The notes under the pieces: model-generated
What the model saw: only the letters and a program-made list of their open reading frames with translations
What the model was told of the DNA's origin: nothing
Databases searched by the model: none
Shown: positions 11,293-22,288 of the stretch, piece by piece
How positions within the stretch are numbered: the first letter of the stretch is position 1
How the letters are laid out: every line of letters begins with the position of its first letter
Made by a program: the position numbers and the translations under genes
Assembly (NCBI GenBank): GCA_002335605.1
Contig: BEDY01000008.1
Span: forward strand, 62,001-126,000
Length of the DNA: 64,000 nt
From: Prillingera fragicola
Taxonomy: Eukaryota; Basidiomycota; Tremellomycetes; Trichosporonales; Trichosporonaceae
Direction of reading: 5' to 3'

Positions 11293-11806
11293 GCCGGCGT
11301 GTAGAGAGTGGGACTGTCTAGTCAGACGGAATGCAGAAAATGATCTCGAGCATTGAGCTGCGCCAGGGGCCTCGTCACTTGGGATACGTTCACTGTCACG
11401 TCCATTATCTGGGGATTGTTTGGGCTCCCACCCACCCACAAAGAAGCTCAACTGGGCCAAGCCATACGGACTGGCATGGGGGATCCGACCCCGTCTCAGT
11501 GATCTCAGTCTCGGTCAGCGCATGACTCAAATAACGCGAGACGGTGTAGTGACCGCCCCGGCGTTCGGCGCCCGATGGCTTGGTGGGCAGCCCGGGGTTC
11601 CGTCTCAGTCAAGTTATTCCATGTCACCACCCTACGTCTCTCGTACGCGACGAGGCACCTTCTGACCAGCGCCTGTTGCAACCTTGCAGTGATGCTGATT
11701 TATTTGCATCATGAGCACTAGCATTAAATGATCTGTTTCGATGATATTGTGGACACATTTGGTCCTTTTTCGTTCCCAACACAACACAACCCTGTCCGTC
11801 CAGCGG
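11293..11806. other. Convergent intergenic region (3' UTRs)
   Basis: About 0.5 kb between the stops of the plus-strand ABM gene and the minus-strand ABC transporter. No coding signal is seen; it should hold both 3' UTRs and terminators. Confidence 0.6.
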
Positions 11807-14800
11807 CTATTTACCCTCACTCCTCCTCCTCTCGGCCTCGGTCGCCATCTCCTTGAGACGCTTAAACTCGGTCCTGCCCGTAGCCTTGCAGAGAGCGTAG
11901 AACCGGCTCTTGTGGTCGCGCAGCAAGTCTGCGGGGGCGGCAAACTCTGCAATCCGGCCCTGGTGCATGACAATGACCTTGTCAAAGTCGATAATCGTGT
12001 GGATGCGGTGTGCGATCGTCACGATGGTCGAGTCGGAGAACTCGTGGCGGATCGTACGGCCAATGAGCTCGTCCGTCTCATAGTCGATACTGGCCGTGGC
12101 TTCGTCCATGAACAGCAACCTGTTGTGGCGGAGGATGGCCCGGGCCATGCAGATGAGCTGCTTCTCGCCGGCAGAAAAGTTGTCACCGCCCTCGGAGACT
12201 GGGTAGTTGAGGTCGCGGAAGACGTTGGCGTTGCGGACCGCCTCCTCGGGCTCGCCATCAGAGCTCAACGCCGTCGTGGCAGCAGCGGCAGCCTCGGCAG
12301 CGATAGCGTCGGCTCCAACGGTCTCGCCCTCCTTGAGCAGGTGGACGCGGCGAAGGGCCTCGTAAATCTCGTCGTCGCTGTACTCGTCAAACACGTCGAG
12401 GGTACTGCGGAGTGTGCCGGAGAGGATGGTGGGGTCCTGCGGAATGATCATGATCCTGGAGCGCAAGTCCGTGAGACCAATCTTGGCAATGTCGATGCCG
12501 TCAATGATGATACGGCCAGAGTGTGCTTCAACAAAGCGGAAGAAGGACAGGGCAAGGGTACTCTTGCCGCAACCAGTCGAGCCGACGATGCCGACCTTTT
12601 CGCGTGGAGCAACGCTGAAGTTGAGCGAGTGCAGGACGTCGGGTAGGTCGGGAGCGTAACGGATGACCAGATCCTCGACCTTGATGGCACCCTCAGCAGG
12701 CCACGCGGCAGGGGGACGAGGGTCGACGATCTCGGGCGCCTCCTGCTCGACCTCGGAGTACTCTTTGATACGCTCGAGAGCGACCATGCTCTGCTCGAGC
12801 TGGACGAAGCGGCGGACAACAAAGAGAATGTCATGGAGGATCGAGTTGGCGAAAGCCAAGGCAAAACCGGCCCACGCGGCGTTGACGCCAGGAGCGATGA
12901 GGATGGCAGCGGCCGTGACACCGACCATGGCGGCCGAGAGAACGTTGAAGCGAGCAGAGAGCCAGCGGTTGACCGTCCACGTCCACCCAAAGGCAAGCAG
13001 GTTGGTGTCCGAGAGGCGCATCATGTTCTTGAGTGCAACAGTGCTAGCGCCAAAGGCGCGGAGAACAGCAACGCCAGACACAGTCTCGCCAAAGAGAGAG
13101 TACAAGGGCGAACGGGTAGTCGAGTCGAGACGGCGCATGTCACGAGATGCCTGGCCGTAGACTGAACCGGTACGGTAGTAGATGCCCAGAACCAAGATGC
13201 AGCCGACAATGAAGGGCCACCCACCAACATAGGTAATTGACACGATGGTGACAATGACGTTGACGCCGTACTTGAGCGAGCGCGAGAAGTTGGAAGCCAT
13301 CTTGGAGTCGAGGCCCTCAACGTCCTTACCGAAACGGTTCAGGAGACGCCCGCGCGAAGTCGTGTCGTGGAAGCGCAGAGTGGCGAGCAGGACGCGCTCC
13401 AACATGGTGTCGTGCAGGACACGACTGGCACGCAGCGAGCCCTCGTACGTGACGGCGAACAAAAGGTTGTCGAGAATACAGCCACCAATCGAGATAATGG
13501 CATAACCAATGACGAAGAACTGAGGCGTGTGCCTTCCGCTGCCGCTCGTCTCGGTCCAGAAGGACACCCAGGCGCGCTCGGCGGGAAGCACACCCATGGC
13601 AATGACGAGCGAGATGAAGAAGCAGAGCCACCAGAAAGGCCCACCGAGCGATTTGAAGTAGAGCATCCAGACGTCCTTGGCAATATGGCCGCGGACACGC
13701 TTCTCATCCTCGATGAGCTTGCGCGGTGCCTTTGTCTTGACAATGTCCGGGGTCGACTCGCCAACGAGCGTCATGGCCTCGTCAGTACCGGCGAGCGAAG
13801 AAGTCTCCGAGTCAGAAGCGCCAGCAACGTTGACAAGGCTCTTGTTGACAATCTTGAGATGGTCAATGTTCTCCTCAATAGTGTTCTCCTCAGCCGCCTC
13901 GCCGGCAGTAGGCTTGGCTTCCTTGTCCTCGACCTCGAGCTCCTTCATGAGACCACCCTCGACAAACTCGGCGCGAGTGCCGGCAAACTTCAAGTCGCCA
14001 TTCTCGAGGGCGACAATGTACGAGGCGGCGGGGGAAACGAGAGCAGTGTGGTGCGAGACGATAAGAATGGTACGGCCCTCGGTGATAGGACCCTGGAGAC
14101 AGTTGTCCATGATAGCGTGGGCCGTGTGTGCGTCGACAGCCGAGAGAACGTCGTCGAGAAGCAGAACACCGGCGCGCGAGTACATTGCACGAGCGAGAGA
14201 GACGCGGGCCTTCTGGCCACCCGAGAGATTCAAGCCCTTTTCTCCAATTTCAGTTTGGTCGCCATCTTCAAGGATCTCGAGGTCGCTGTTGAGAGAGCAC
14301 GCCTCGAGAACCTGCTCGTAGCGAGCCTCGTTCCAGGGACTGGAGAAGACAATGTTGTCCTTGATACTGGCGTTCTGGAGCCAAGCGGCCTGGGGAACGT
14401 AACCGACCATCTTGGGGAGAATCCAGTCGGCGTCCGAGATCTTGGCGTCAAACTCGGACATGATGTCCGGCTGCGAGCGGGGAGAGACTACCTGGCCAGC
14501 GACGAGGTCGGCCTCGCCAAGAAGACCGGCGAGCAGGAGCGACTTTCCAGCACCGAGACGGCCACAGATGAGCGAGAGCTTGCCAGTGGGGAAACGCAGG
14601 GTGAGGTCCGCGAGCGAGAAGGCGGCGCGGGGAGTAGGGGCGGTGGACTTGGCGGCGGCCGAGTCGTCCTTCGGCCAGGTGAAAGTGGCGTTGTTGAGAA
14701 CGATGTCCCCACCGGGGAACTCGTCTACATCGGCGACCTCGGCGAGCGTCATATACTTCTCAATACGGCGGCAAGAGACAAAGCCCTGGAGAGCCTGGAT

Positions 14801-16792
14801 AAAGGTCTCGGGAAGCGCTCCAAGTGCGAAGCGGAGCTCGGCGAAGACAGCAATCGAGGTGAAGGCAAGCGACGGAGTGAGAGTGTGTCCGGCAATCAGA
14901 GTGTAGTGGAAGAACGAGACGACGGTAACGAGCACAGGAGTGACGGCCCAGAGAACATCAAAGGCAATGTCGATCTGGAAGTTGCGCGCCTGCCAGGAGA
15001 GCTCGTTGCGGCGGATAGCCTTGACGCGGTTCTCAAAGCTGCGCTCCCAAGCCATAAACTTGAGCATACGGATGCCCTGGAGAATCTCGTTCATGAGAGC
15101 TGTACGCTGGTCGCGAGTCTTCATCAGGTTCTCCTGCGCAGTGACGACGACCTTGGAGGCAATGTGGGTCAGAGGGGTGCACAGGATGGTGGCCAGGAAA
15201 CCCCAAAGAGCCGAGGTGCCGAGAAGCTTGTAGAGGAAAAGAGTTGCCACAACAATCTCGATGGGGGCGTCGACGACAGTGAAAAGATGGAAGACAAACT
15301 CGGTAACTCGGTCGACATCGACAGTAAACAGAGTCATGATCTGGCTCTTGCTGCTGACAGCCTCTTCCTCGTCATCGTCCTTCTTGTCCTTTCCTTCCTT
15401 CTTGTCTTTCTTGTCCTTTTTGGCCTTGGCAGCCTCCTCCTTGACGCCACCAACACCAGTGTCATCACCCGAGGCAGCAATGTCCTTCTTGCGCAGAGTC
15501 TTGGCGAACAACATCGTGTTGAGTTGCAGACGCATACGAGCCTGCAGAATAGTGCTGCTGATCGACCAGCAGACACCAGTCATGACGTACATGACCGCAT
15601 TCGAGATGAACAGGCCAAAGCAGAACACCCATCCCCAGGCTGGCTGGGAACGTGAAGGGTCGTTCTCCAGGTATTGGAGGAACAGGTTGAGCAAGAGATG
15701 AGGCACATAGTATCCAACGGCGGTGATAGCCGCGAGGATAGTCTGGGCCAAGAGAAGGCCCTTGTTGACTTTGGCGAGCTTCCAGAGCAGGTTGTAGCCC
15801 TCCCACTTGCCAATGCGAGTACGGCGACGGCCATAGGCGTGCTTGAACTCGAGGTAGTTGGGGAATGCACGCATGTAGGCAGGCCACATTGGCAAGTCCC
15901 AGACGTCCATCGAGTCTTGGACAGCCGCGCGTTCAATGACGACGCCAGTGTACGAGAACATGAGCCACTCGGGAACAGTAGCCTGAACCTCGCCAACGAC
16001 ATTGGGAAGGTTGGGGTTGAGAGCCTCGCTGCCAGGTGGCACAGAGTCGACAACCTTGGCAGGGTAGACGTACTTGAAGGGCATGTACAGTGGCGGACCA
16101 CGGCGAGCCGACAGAATGAGAAGCATGGGCGGCAGGGTGAGGATGGGTAAAGCCGCGGTCAAGGTCGATATGGCGACAGGAGGCCTCATGACGAATTGGA
16201 GAATGCTGACAGGCGCAGTCGGCAGGGGGGTATGCGGCAGCATGGCGAGCAGCGCAAGAACGAGGAACTGGACGGACAGCTCAGCCGACAGGTGGACAAC
16301 AGTCCGCCAGTGAGTGCGCGTCTCCTGTTGACGCAAAAACCAGGTGGCCTCAAGAAGCGAGGCAAGGTGTGCCGGCAAAACGCAAATGGGAAGGAGCAGA
16401 GCGCGGACGCGGGCATGGTCGTCCAGACCCTCCGAGGCAATGATAGTGAGCACCAGCAAAGCAACATTGGCGACAAACGGAGGCACAAGCGTGATCAAGA
16501 GCCAAAGCTTGAGAAACCATTGGGATCTCCAGAACTGGGCCTCATTGATTGGGGTACCATCGGTGCAGACCTCGGGGTCTTCGATCTCAAATGGATCATG
16601 CTCGCCATTCAAGCCCTCGCTAGCATGGGTGGGGAGCTGAACGCCACCCCGGCGACTGAACAGCTTGAATGCTGGCGAAGCAGGATGTGTGGTCAGGTAG
16701 GTCGAGAGGGAGATGATCGCAGTGGCGGGGATGAGCGAGGGGGCCGCAATGGCAAAAAGCGGTACAGCCATTGCGAAGGTGGTAGCGATCAA
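11807..16792 (-). CDS. ABCC-type (MRP/Ybt1-like) full ABC transporter
   Basis: One uninterrupted ORF of 1,661 residues, the length of long ABCC proteins with an extra N-terminal membrane domain. Order: TMD0-like hydrophobic helices (about 1-230), TMD1 (about 340-660) interrupted by a Lys/Asp-rich loop (KKDKKDKKEGKDKKDDDEEE), NBD1, linker, TMD2 (about 1010-1310), NBD2. NBD1 has Walker A GRLGAGKS (near 742), signature LSGGQKARVSLARA (near 855) and Walker B LLLDDVLSAVD, where Asp replaces the catalytic Glu as usual for ABCC NBD1. NBD2 has GSTGCGKST (near 1402), an altered signature FSAGEKQ, Walker B LLFMDEATASID with the catalytic Glu, and the IAHRI switch His. An Ala/Glu insert (IAAEAAAAATTALSSDGEP) lies inside NBD2. 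Relatives export glutathione conjugates, bile acids or drugs, often at the vacuole; the substrate here is unknown. An additional 5' exon cannot be excluded. It is divergent from the kinase gene. Confidence 0.92.
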   Translation of the reverse strand: MIATTFAMAVPLFAIAAPSLIPATAIISLSTYLTTHPASPAFKLFSRRGGVQLPTHASEGLNGEHDPFEIEDPEVCTDGTPINEAQFWRSQWFLKLWLLITLVPPFVANVALLVLTIIASEGLDDHARVRALLLPICVLPAHLASLLEATWFLRQQETRTHWRTVVHLSAELSVQFLVLALLAMLPHTPLPTAPVSILQFVMRPPVAISTLTAALPILTLPPMLLILSARRGPPLYMPFKYVYPAKVVDSVPPGSEALNPNLPNVVGEVQATVPEWLMFSYTGVVIERAAVQDSMDVWDLPMWPAYMRAFPNYLEFKHAYGRRRTRIGKWEGYNLLWKLAKVNKGLLLAQTILAAITAVGYYVPHLLLNLFLQYLENDPSRSQPAWGWVFCFGLFISNAVMYVMTGVCWSISSTILQARMRLQLNTMLFAKTLRKKDIAASGDDTGVGGVKEEAAKAKKDKKDKKEGKDKKDDDEEEAVSSKSQIMTLFTVDVDRVTEFVFHLFTVVDAPIEIVVATLFLYKLLGTSALWGFLATILCTPLTHIASKVVVTAQENLMKTRDQRTALMNEILQGIRMLKFMAWERSFENRVKAIRRNELSWQARNFQIDIAFDVLWAVTPVLVTVVSFFHYTLIAGHTLTPSLAFTSIAVFAELRFALGALPETFIQALQGFVSCRRIEKYMTLAEVADVDEFPGGDIVLNNATFTWPKDDSAAAKSTAPTPRAAFSLADLTLRFPTGKLSLICGRLGAGKSLLLAGLLGEADLVAGQVVSPRSQPDIMSEFDAKISDADWILPKMVGYVPQAAWLQNASIKDNIVFSSPWNEARYEQVLEACSLNSDLEILEDGDQTEIGEKGLNLSGGQKARVSLARAMYSRAGVLLLDDVLSAVDAHTAHAIMDNCLQGPITEGRTILIVSHHTALVSPAASYIVALENGDLKFAGTRAEFVEGGLMKELEVEDKEAKPTAGEAAEENTIEENIDHLKIVNKSLVNVAGASDSETSSLAGTDEAMTLVGESTPDIVKTKAPRKLIEDEKRVRGHIAKDVWMLYFKSLGGPFWWLCFFISLVIAMGVLPAERAWVSFWTETSGSGRHTPQFFVIGYAIISIGGCILDNLLFAVTYEGSLRASRVLHDTMLERVLLATLRFHDTTSRGRLLNRFGKDVEGLDSKMASNFSRSLKYGVNVIVTIVSITYVGGWPFIVGCILVLGIYYRTGSVYGQASRDMRRLDSTTRSPLYSLFGETVSGVAVLRAFGASTVALKNMMRLSDTNLLAFGWTWTVNRWLSARFNVLSAAMVGVTAAAILIAPGVNAAWAGFALAFANSILHDILFVVRRFVQLEQSMVALERIKEYSEVEQEAPEIVDPRPPAAWPAEGAIKVEDLVIRYAPDLPDVLHSLNFSVAPREKVGIVGSTGCGKSTLALSFFRFVEAHSGRIIIDGIDIAKIGLTDLRSRIMIIPQDPTILSGTLRSTLDVFDEYSDDEIYEALRRVHLLKEGETVGADAIAAEAAAAATTALSSDGEPEEAVRNANVFRDLNYPVSEGGDNFSAGEKQLICMARAILRHNRLLFMDEATASIDYETDELIGRTIRHEFSDSTIVTIAHRIHTIIDFDKVIVMHQGRIAEFAAPADLLRDHKSRFYALCKATGRTEFKRLKEMATEAERRRSEGK

Positions 16793-17456
16793 CGGGTGGC
16801 GACGCGAAGCGGAGTAATGTAGGTTGTTTCGGCCAGTGTTTTACGATTTCAGTCCGTGAGACAGGCCAAGTGCCGAGCGGGGTCGCGTCTGGCGATAAAA
16901 TTGAGTTGGCTCACCCGAGTCGAGTCGGGTCTCGCTGAAATGTGAGGTATGGAGTATGCTCTAAAGAATCTAGTGGGTAGTAATAGGAACTGAAGAGATG
17001 AGCAAGAGAAGAGACCGTGTTCCGCAGTCGAGTCGAGCCGTTTTCAGCTGCAAGGCAGTCGGTCGATCACGGGGCAGCTGTTGGAGTCGAGAGGGAGGGG
17101 GAGAAGAGATCAAAAGTTGGACATTGTGGATGCACGAGATGGACCGCATGGGTGACTGGTCCTCTGTCAATCTTTTCGGATCCGAGAGTTGCATGCAATG
17201 ACGCACAGGCTGCCGATCACCCTGTGCACCGCGCAGCCAGCGACCGCAAATAAGTAGAAACAAAAAGCTAATCCAATTAGAAAATAATTAATACTATTAC
17301 ACTTCGGTCTCGGTCAACTTTGATCCCGTCCTCTGGACGCGACTTGTTTTGACGATCGGCACAATCCTCGTCGTCCTATTCCTCCACTTCACATCGCTTG
17401 CATCAACCCAAGCACAGCGCCTAGCACCCGCGCGCGCATGGGCGCTTCTAAACAGC
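16793..17456. promoter_or_regulatory. Divergent intergenic region, ABC transporter / kinase
   Basis: About 0.66 kb separating two genes transcribed away from each other. It contains an AT-rich patch at about 17255-17300 (aatccaattagaaaataatt), which stands out in this GC-rich window and is a good candidate for a nucleosome-free core promoter of the kinase gene. A first exon of the kinase may begin upstream of 17457. Confidence 0.45.
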
Positions 17457-20014
17457 ATGTCTCCTCCATCGTACCCACATAGGCATCTCTTGCTCACAGG
17501 GCTGCTCGACTCCCAGCCAAGCACCACCCAGCCAGACGCGTTTGCTGTTGCCGCCGAAACAAATGGGCGCGGCTGTAAACTTGACACGCTTCTGCTTACT
17601 GGGTGGTCGACGAGCAGTCGCAAGGCTCAGCCAGCAGAAAAAGACGGTGAGCAGCAAAGTGGTGCCAGCATTGACACTCCAGCTCTCCAACATGCAGACA
17701 ACCTGCGGATCAAGACCGGCGACTTTGATGTCCTCGGTCGCATCGGTGAGGGGCAATTCGGAGTTGTAAGTGTCTCACAGCAGACAAGTGCTGACTGCAG
17801 GTCGATGCGGTGCGATGCAAGCTAGACGGAAAAGTGTATGCCATGAAGACGATTGAGAAGAGCATGGTCATGCGTGCTGGCACAGTGGGTACCTTGCCGA
17901 GGGCATCGCTAATGACAGCAACTGAACCTGGCACACGAACGGCACGTTCACATGCTGGCGACGGGGTCTTCCCCCTCTCCTTCTCTCGTCACGTCGTTCC
18001 AATCACCAACTGCGCTCCACCTCGTGACAGACTTTGCACCGTGTGGCTCTCTGTGGGACCGCCTATGCGAGATGCTTCCTGAACCTGGGCTTGACACTGG
18101 CCGAATGAGTGAAACAGAAGTACAGTGGTGGGCACGGCAGATGACGTCTGCGATTTCGTGGCTCCACGGACTAGGCTATGCTCATCGGTGCGTTCAACAT
18201 GTTTTCGTGGACTAACGTTCAGTGATATCAAGCCGCACAACTTTCTGCTCCTCCCAGACGCCCGTCTCTGGTTGACCGACTTTGGATCTGCTGGTGCTCT
18301 GTCCCACGGCGCGGTCCCTCGACGTCATTGTCTCTTACCGGCAGGAACACCGGACTATGTGGCTCCAGAGGTGTTGCGTTTGGCCGAGGACGCGATGGTG
18401 GAAGCGGCGCAGATTGGCGACGACGAGAGCGAGGCCGACCGGACACTGCGGCCTGGTGATGTGGAGCCTCCTGGCTACGGCCCCGACGTCGACTGGTGGT
18501 CCCTCGGTGCTACGCTGTACGAGATGGCCGCCGGACGTGCACCGTTCTTCGCTCCGTCTATTATGGGAACCTACGAGCGTATCATGCGCTGCGATGTGCG
18601 CATGCCGGATGACATGTCCCACGAGCTCAAGAGTCTGCTCTCGGCTCTCTTAAGCCCTAGCGATGCTCGCCTCGGCCACTCGGACGTTGGAGAAATCCGT
18701 CGCCACCCATTCTTCAATGGAATAGACTGGTCGCGTCAAGGCACACCGCCATCGGGCATAGCGCCACAGCCTATAGATCTTGGCACACTGGCAGACACCT
18801 TTGAGCACGGCTTTGACGGGGTCGAGGAAATAACGTTCGACCACTTCTTCGCCAACTCGCCTGGGTTCACTCAGAGCTCGGTGTCCGTTTCGATGTCTCT
18901 GGCTGTTGCGCCGTCAACATGGGCTCGCTGGGTTGGCTGGTCGTGGGACCCTCCATCCGACTACTTTGGCAACGAGGCTCCACCTGCTGCGTCGCCGTCG
19001 ACGTCTCGGCCTTTCGTTCAGGTGGCGCCGCGATTCTCATCCTCGCCTTCACCGGCCCTCCTCACTCCAATGCGGCAGGGTCCGCAGCGCACCCCGCCAG
19101 CCGTACCACGCACTGCCCCACGCTCCATGCCGCGCACTCGCCCAGTTTCCGAGCGCCAGGCTTTTGCCGAACTCATCCAATGTGTGCAAGCCAGCGCACG
19201 CAAGAAGCTCGCTTCAGCGGTCAAGATGCCGGGGTCAGCCTCCACCCTCTCCTCTCTTGCCTCAACTTCACCCAGCGCACCAATGTGGCGCAAAGAACAA
19301 CCACCAACACCAACCCCGATGTCGCGCGATGTCACAGCCCTCACTTCCACCCTAATCACCGCGCGCAACGACAACCGCCCTCCCTCCCGGCCCCTCTCAC
19401 GCACCTCGGTTCGCAGCAGAGGCGACAGTATTAGTGCCCCTGCGAGTCGCGGCTCCTTCAGCCGCGACGACATGCCCCAACGGACCCACTCACGCACCTC
19501 CTCCCGCGGGCGCGGGGGCAGCTACAGCCTCTCCCGCGAAGGAAGCCGAGACGAGACCTTCCTCTCGCGTCTCTCCGAGGCCGCCCAACCCCCTCGTCCC
19601 ACCTCGGCGGCGTCCCTGCGCAGTCGCGGCAGCCGCGAGAGTCTCACGTCTGGGTCACTGGGCAAGCGCGCCAGTGCCGAGATTCTCGCCGCCATGCGCA
19701 ATGGCAGGCAAACGCCACTCGTATCGGACACGCAATCGAACACTCCACGCGCCCCGCACTCTAGTACCCCACGCAAAGCGGATGAGGCCCTCCAGCCGTC
19801 CCGGAGGATCGAATCCGTCCGCCCCGGCCATGAGCGTAGTGAATACGCCGCAAAATCGACAAAAGAACACGAGTACGTTGCCCCCCGCGACCCGAAGCTG
19901 GCTGGCGACCGCCTGGCAAACCTCGAGGCATGGCATGGGTCACTTAGTGGCGGATTGTCGAATTTGGAACAGCGCCTGGCAGACTTGAGGGCGCGGTTGA
20001 GTGACGACGTCTAG
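17457..20014 (+). CDS. AGC-family Ser/Thr protein kinase, DMPK/ROCK-like
   Basis: Four exons (17457-17765, 17801-17884, 17919-18187, 18223-20014) give 817 residues. The kinase domain starts near residue 90: Gly-loop GRIGEGQFGVV, Lys119 in YAMKTIEK, alphaC Glu138 in AHERH, catalytic HRDIKPHN (Asp222) and DFGSAG (Asp240), then an activation segment ending YVAPEVL. An acidic insert (about 290-305) precedes the DWWSLG helix. TFEHGFDGVEEITFDHFF after the domain is the AGC extension. The C-terminal ~400 residues are Ser/Pro/Arg-rich and look disordered, with many RxxS sites, and the protein ends in a short coiled-coil-like helix (NLEQRLADLRARL). The order and inserts fit the DMPK/MRCK/ROCK branch found in basidiomycetes, usually tied to Rho-type signalling and morphology. 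The start is the least certain part: ATG 17457 is chosen, but an upstream in-frame ATG at 17349 or a spliced leader exon is possible. Confidence 0.85.
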
Positions 20015-20257
20015 TCGCAGAGGGATCACAGTCTCATGTTGTACACATAGCATTTGTCCGCCCAGTCAGTTGTTAAAACAGTACCACCACGATCAAGAGC
20101 GCAGCCCGTTGCCTGTGCAGGTGACAATGATGCATGGCATTTACTCCATGTTGGATACTTCGATACACTCTGTCTATCGACTGACGGCTTCAAGGCGGGT
20201 AGGATGACAATTGTTGGGTTTTTGTTGTTTCGGTCGTGCGCAGAAAATAGAAACGGC

Positions 20258-21929
20258 TCACTCGTCGCCAAAACGGTCGGGCATGACGAGCGGCGCGACC
20301 AGACTCCAGCTGTAGAGCGCATAGCAGAGCCAGCTGCTAACCACGCGCATCCACATTGTTGGCTCTGAGCGGCCAATGTAGACGTCTGGCTCGGCGCGGG
20401 TACCGAGTCCAAAGCTGGGGACGGCGCTGACGTCGGGGCTGGGGTGGGCGACGGGCTTGGTGCTCACTACCTGCCAGTCGGTGAGCAGGCCTGCGACGTA
20501 CATGGCGGCCAGGGCAAAGATGACGTGGAACCACGAGTAGTTGTAACGCGTACCAGCGCGCTCGTCGTCGCGCTCCTCGCCAATGGTGGCCTCGATCTCG
20601 TCGTCGTCGTCCTCTGGCTCATCGAGGACCGAGGCGGGGAGGGAGCCGGCGTTGACAGCGGCCAGGATGGCTTGGTAGCGCATCTCGTCGCGGCGGCCCT
20701 TGGGCTGGTTGGTAATGAGTCGGACCTCGCCGTCGGTTTCCTCGTCAGCGGGGAGCGAGATGGCACCGGCGCGGTGGCCCTTGCCGACAAGTGCCTTGGA
20801 CTGGGTGGCGGCGCGGGTGGTCGAGTACGCAATGGCAACAAAGGTGAAGAGCGCACCGAGGACGACGGTCGTCGTCTTGGTGCCGCCAGCGGCCTTCTGG
20901 ATCGGGTTGCAGTGGCCATCATCCGTGTGGTTGACGACGGCGGACGATGTGAGGTAGGTGCAGTAGGCGGCAACCATTGAGGCCTGGGTGAGGCCAGACT
21001 TGGGGTTGGCCTCCTGGACGGGTCCCGAGATGGCGAGAATGGTGACAATGACGCACAGCAACAGGTTGGCAGTGACAAAGAACGTGTTCAGACCACATCC
21101 CGAGCCAGAGAAGAAGACGTAGAGCACGATAGTCATGGCAATCGCCGCAACGTACAGGCCCAACGTCGATCCAACGAGGATAAACTGCCATAGATTCGAA
21201 TCGGTCCGCTCCCAGTTGTCAAGACAAGTCTCGGACCAGGTGTGTGCAAAGTCGACCAGCAGGACCAGGCCGATCAGAATAAAGATGAAGGCGCCAAGAG
21301 GAATGATGTATGCGCCATAGACCATGAAGAACTCGTTGGGGATCAGGAACGCAAGGAAAGACAGCAAGAAAAAGGACAAGACCTTGAGGCCCCACCATCT
21401 GTGATTGTCAGTACTGGGACGATGGAAGAGCGACGTACCCATTCTGGATGGAGGCGCGCTTCGACTTGGTGGAGCGGACGCCAATGAGGATGGCGCTAAG
21501 GATGAGGTGCATGACAGTGAGGGCAAAGCAGAGCCTGTGAACAGCGAGAAGACCGTAGCACTTGTCGCCTGAACAGTCCATCTTGATCCAGTCCCAGCTC
21601 ATCTTCTCGAGCTGCCGGACGGCAATGTCTGTTCGCGACAAGTATGCCATCATCGAAGCCATGGCAAAGATGAGCTACGCGAGTCAGTGAGAGGCTCTTC
21701 AATTAGTGTACATACGCCGTAGCCCACACGCGTCGCGATCGACGAGTTGCAGTTGCATGACTTGCAAAAGGCGGATGCAGCACTGCCTCCTGTGTAGGGT
21801 TAGAAGGGGGTTGCCACTTGGGTCGCTCTTGCTGTGGTACGTACCCATGAAGACCATGCATCCTGAGAAGAGTGTGCTGCCGATGGTGCCCAGCCCTGCG
21901 AAGATGGGGATTGAGAGTAAGGCTCCCAT
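20258..21929 (-). CDS. TMS1: Serinc/TMS1 family membrane protein
   Basis: Four exons (21929-21845, 21789-21716, 21674-21439, 21398-20258) encode 511 residues, within the family's 450-510 range. The family hallmark is complete: the N-terminal MGALLSIPIFAG helix, the Cys-rich motif FCKSCNCNSSIATRVGYG, and ten to eleven membrane helices ending in MWMRVVSSWLCYALYSWSLV. The loop SWETCLDNW...WSETC and the segment TSSAVVNHTDDGHCNP are also characteristic. A Glu/Asp-rich cytosolic loop (DEPEDDDDEIEATIGEE) lies before the last two helices. Serinc proteins are lipid-scramblase-like membrane proteins of vacuole, Golgi and plasma membrane. Introns are 40-55 nt with canonical ends. The gene is divergent from LOS1 with 359 bp between start codons. 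Confidence 0.94.
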
Positions 21930-22288
21930 GATGGTGAGTGAGTAGTAGTTGGGAGAGAGCAAAGGCAAGAGGGAAGCTGGTCGTTGGCCACTCGATGGTC
22001 GCTCACCGGGCCGACTGCCTGGTGGTGGTGACCTTTATCAACCAAATTAATGACGTGTGATTACAATTTCCACTTCACCGAACTGACCGCGCGCGGTCGC
22101 TCGAGCACAGTCTATGGTTTTGCTGGCCCTTGTTCCAACAGCTCATACCCAACATTCACAACAGCGTCTCGCCACCATCCACTCTTTTCCTTTAATCGCA
22201 AAAGCCGTCTCCTGCGCAAGAGACGGGCAGAAGCGCCTACGACTACCTTGAAAACGGTGTGAACGCTTCCACCGAACGCGCCCCAGCC
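21930..22288. promoter_or_regulatory. Shared divergent promoter region, TMS1 / LOS1
   Basis: The two ATGs are 359 bp apart and point away from each other, so both 5' leaders and promoters must fit here. I see no recognisable operator; a short AT-richer stretch (tatcaaccaaattaatgacg, about 22035-22055) may be the core. Confidence 0.45.

Noticed and set aside
13367..15655. 762-codon plus-strand ORF inside the ABC transporter
   Set aside because: Antisense shadow of the ABCC coding sequence; no domain and no splice context.
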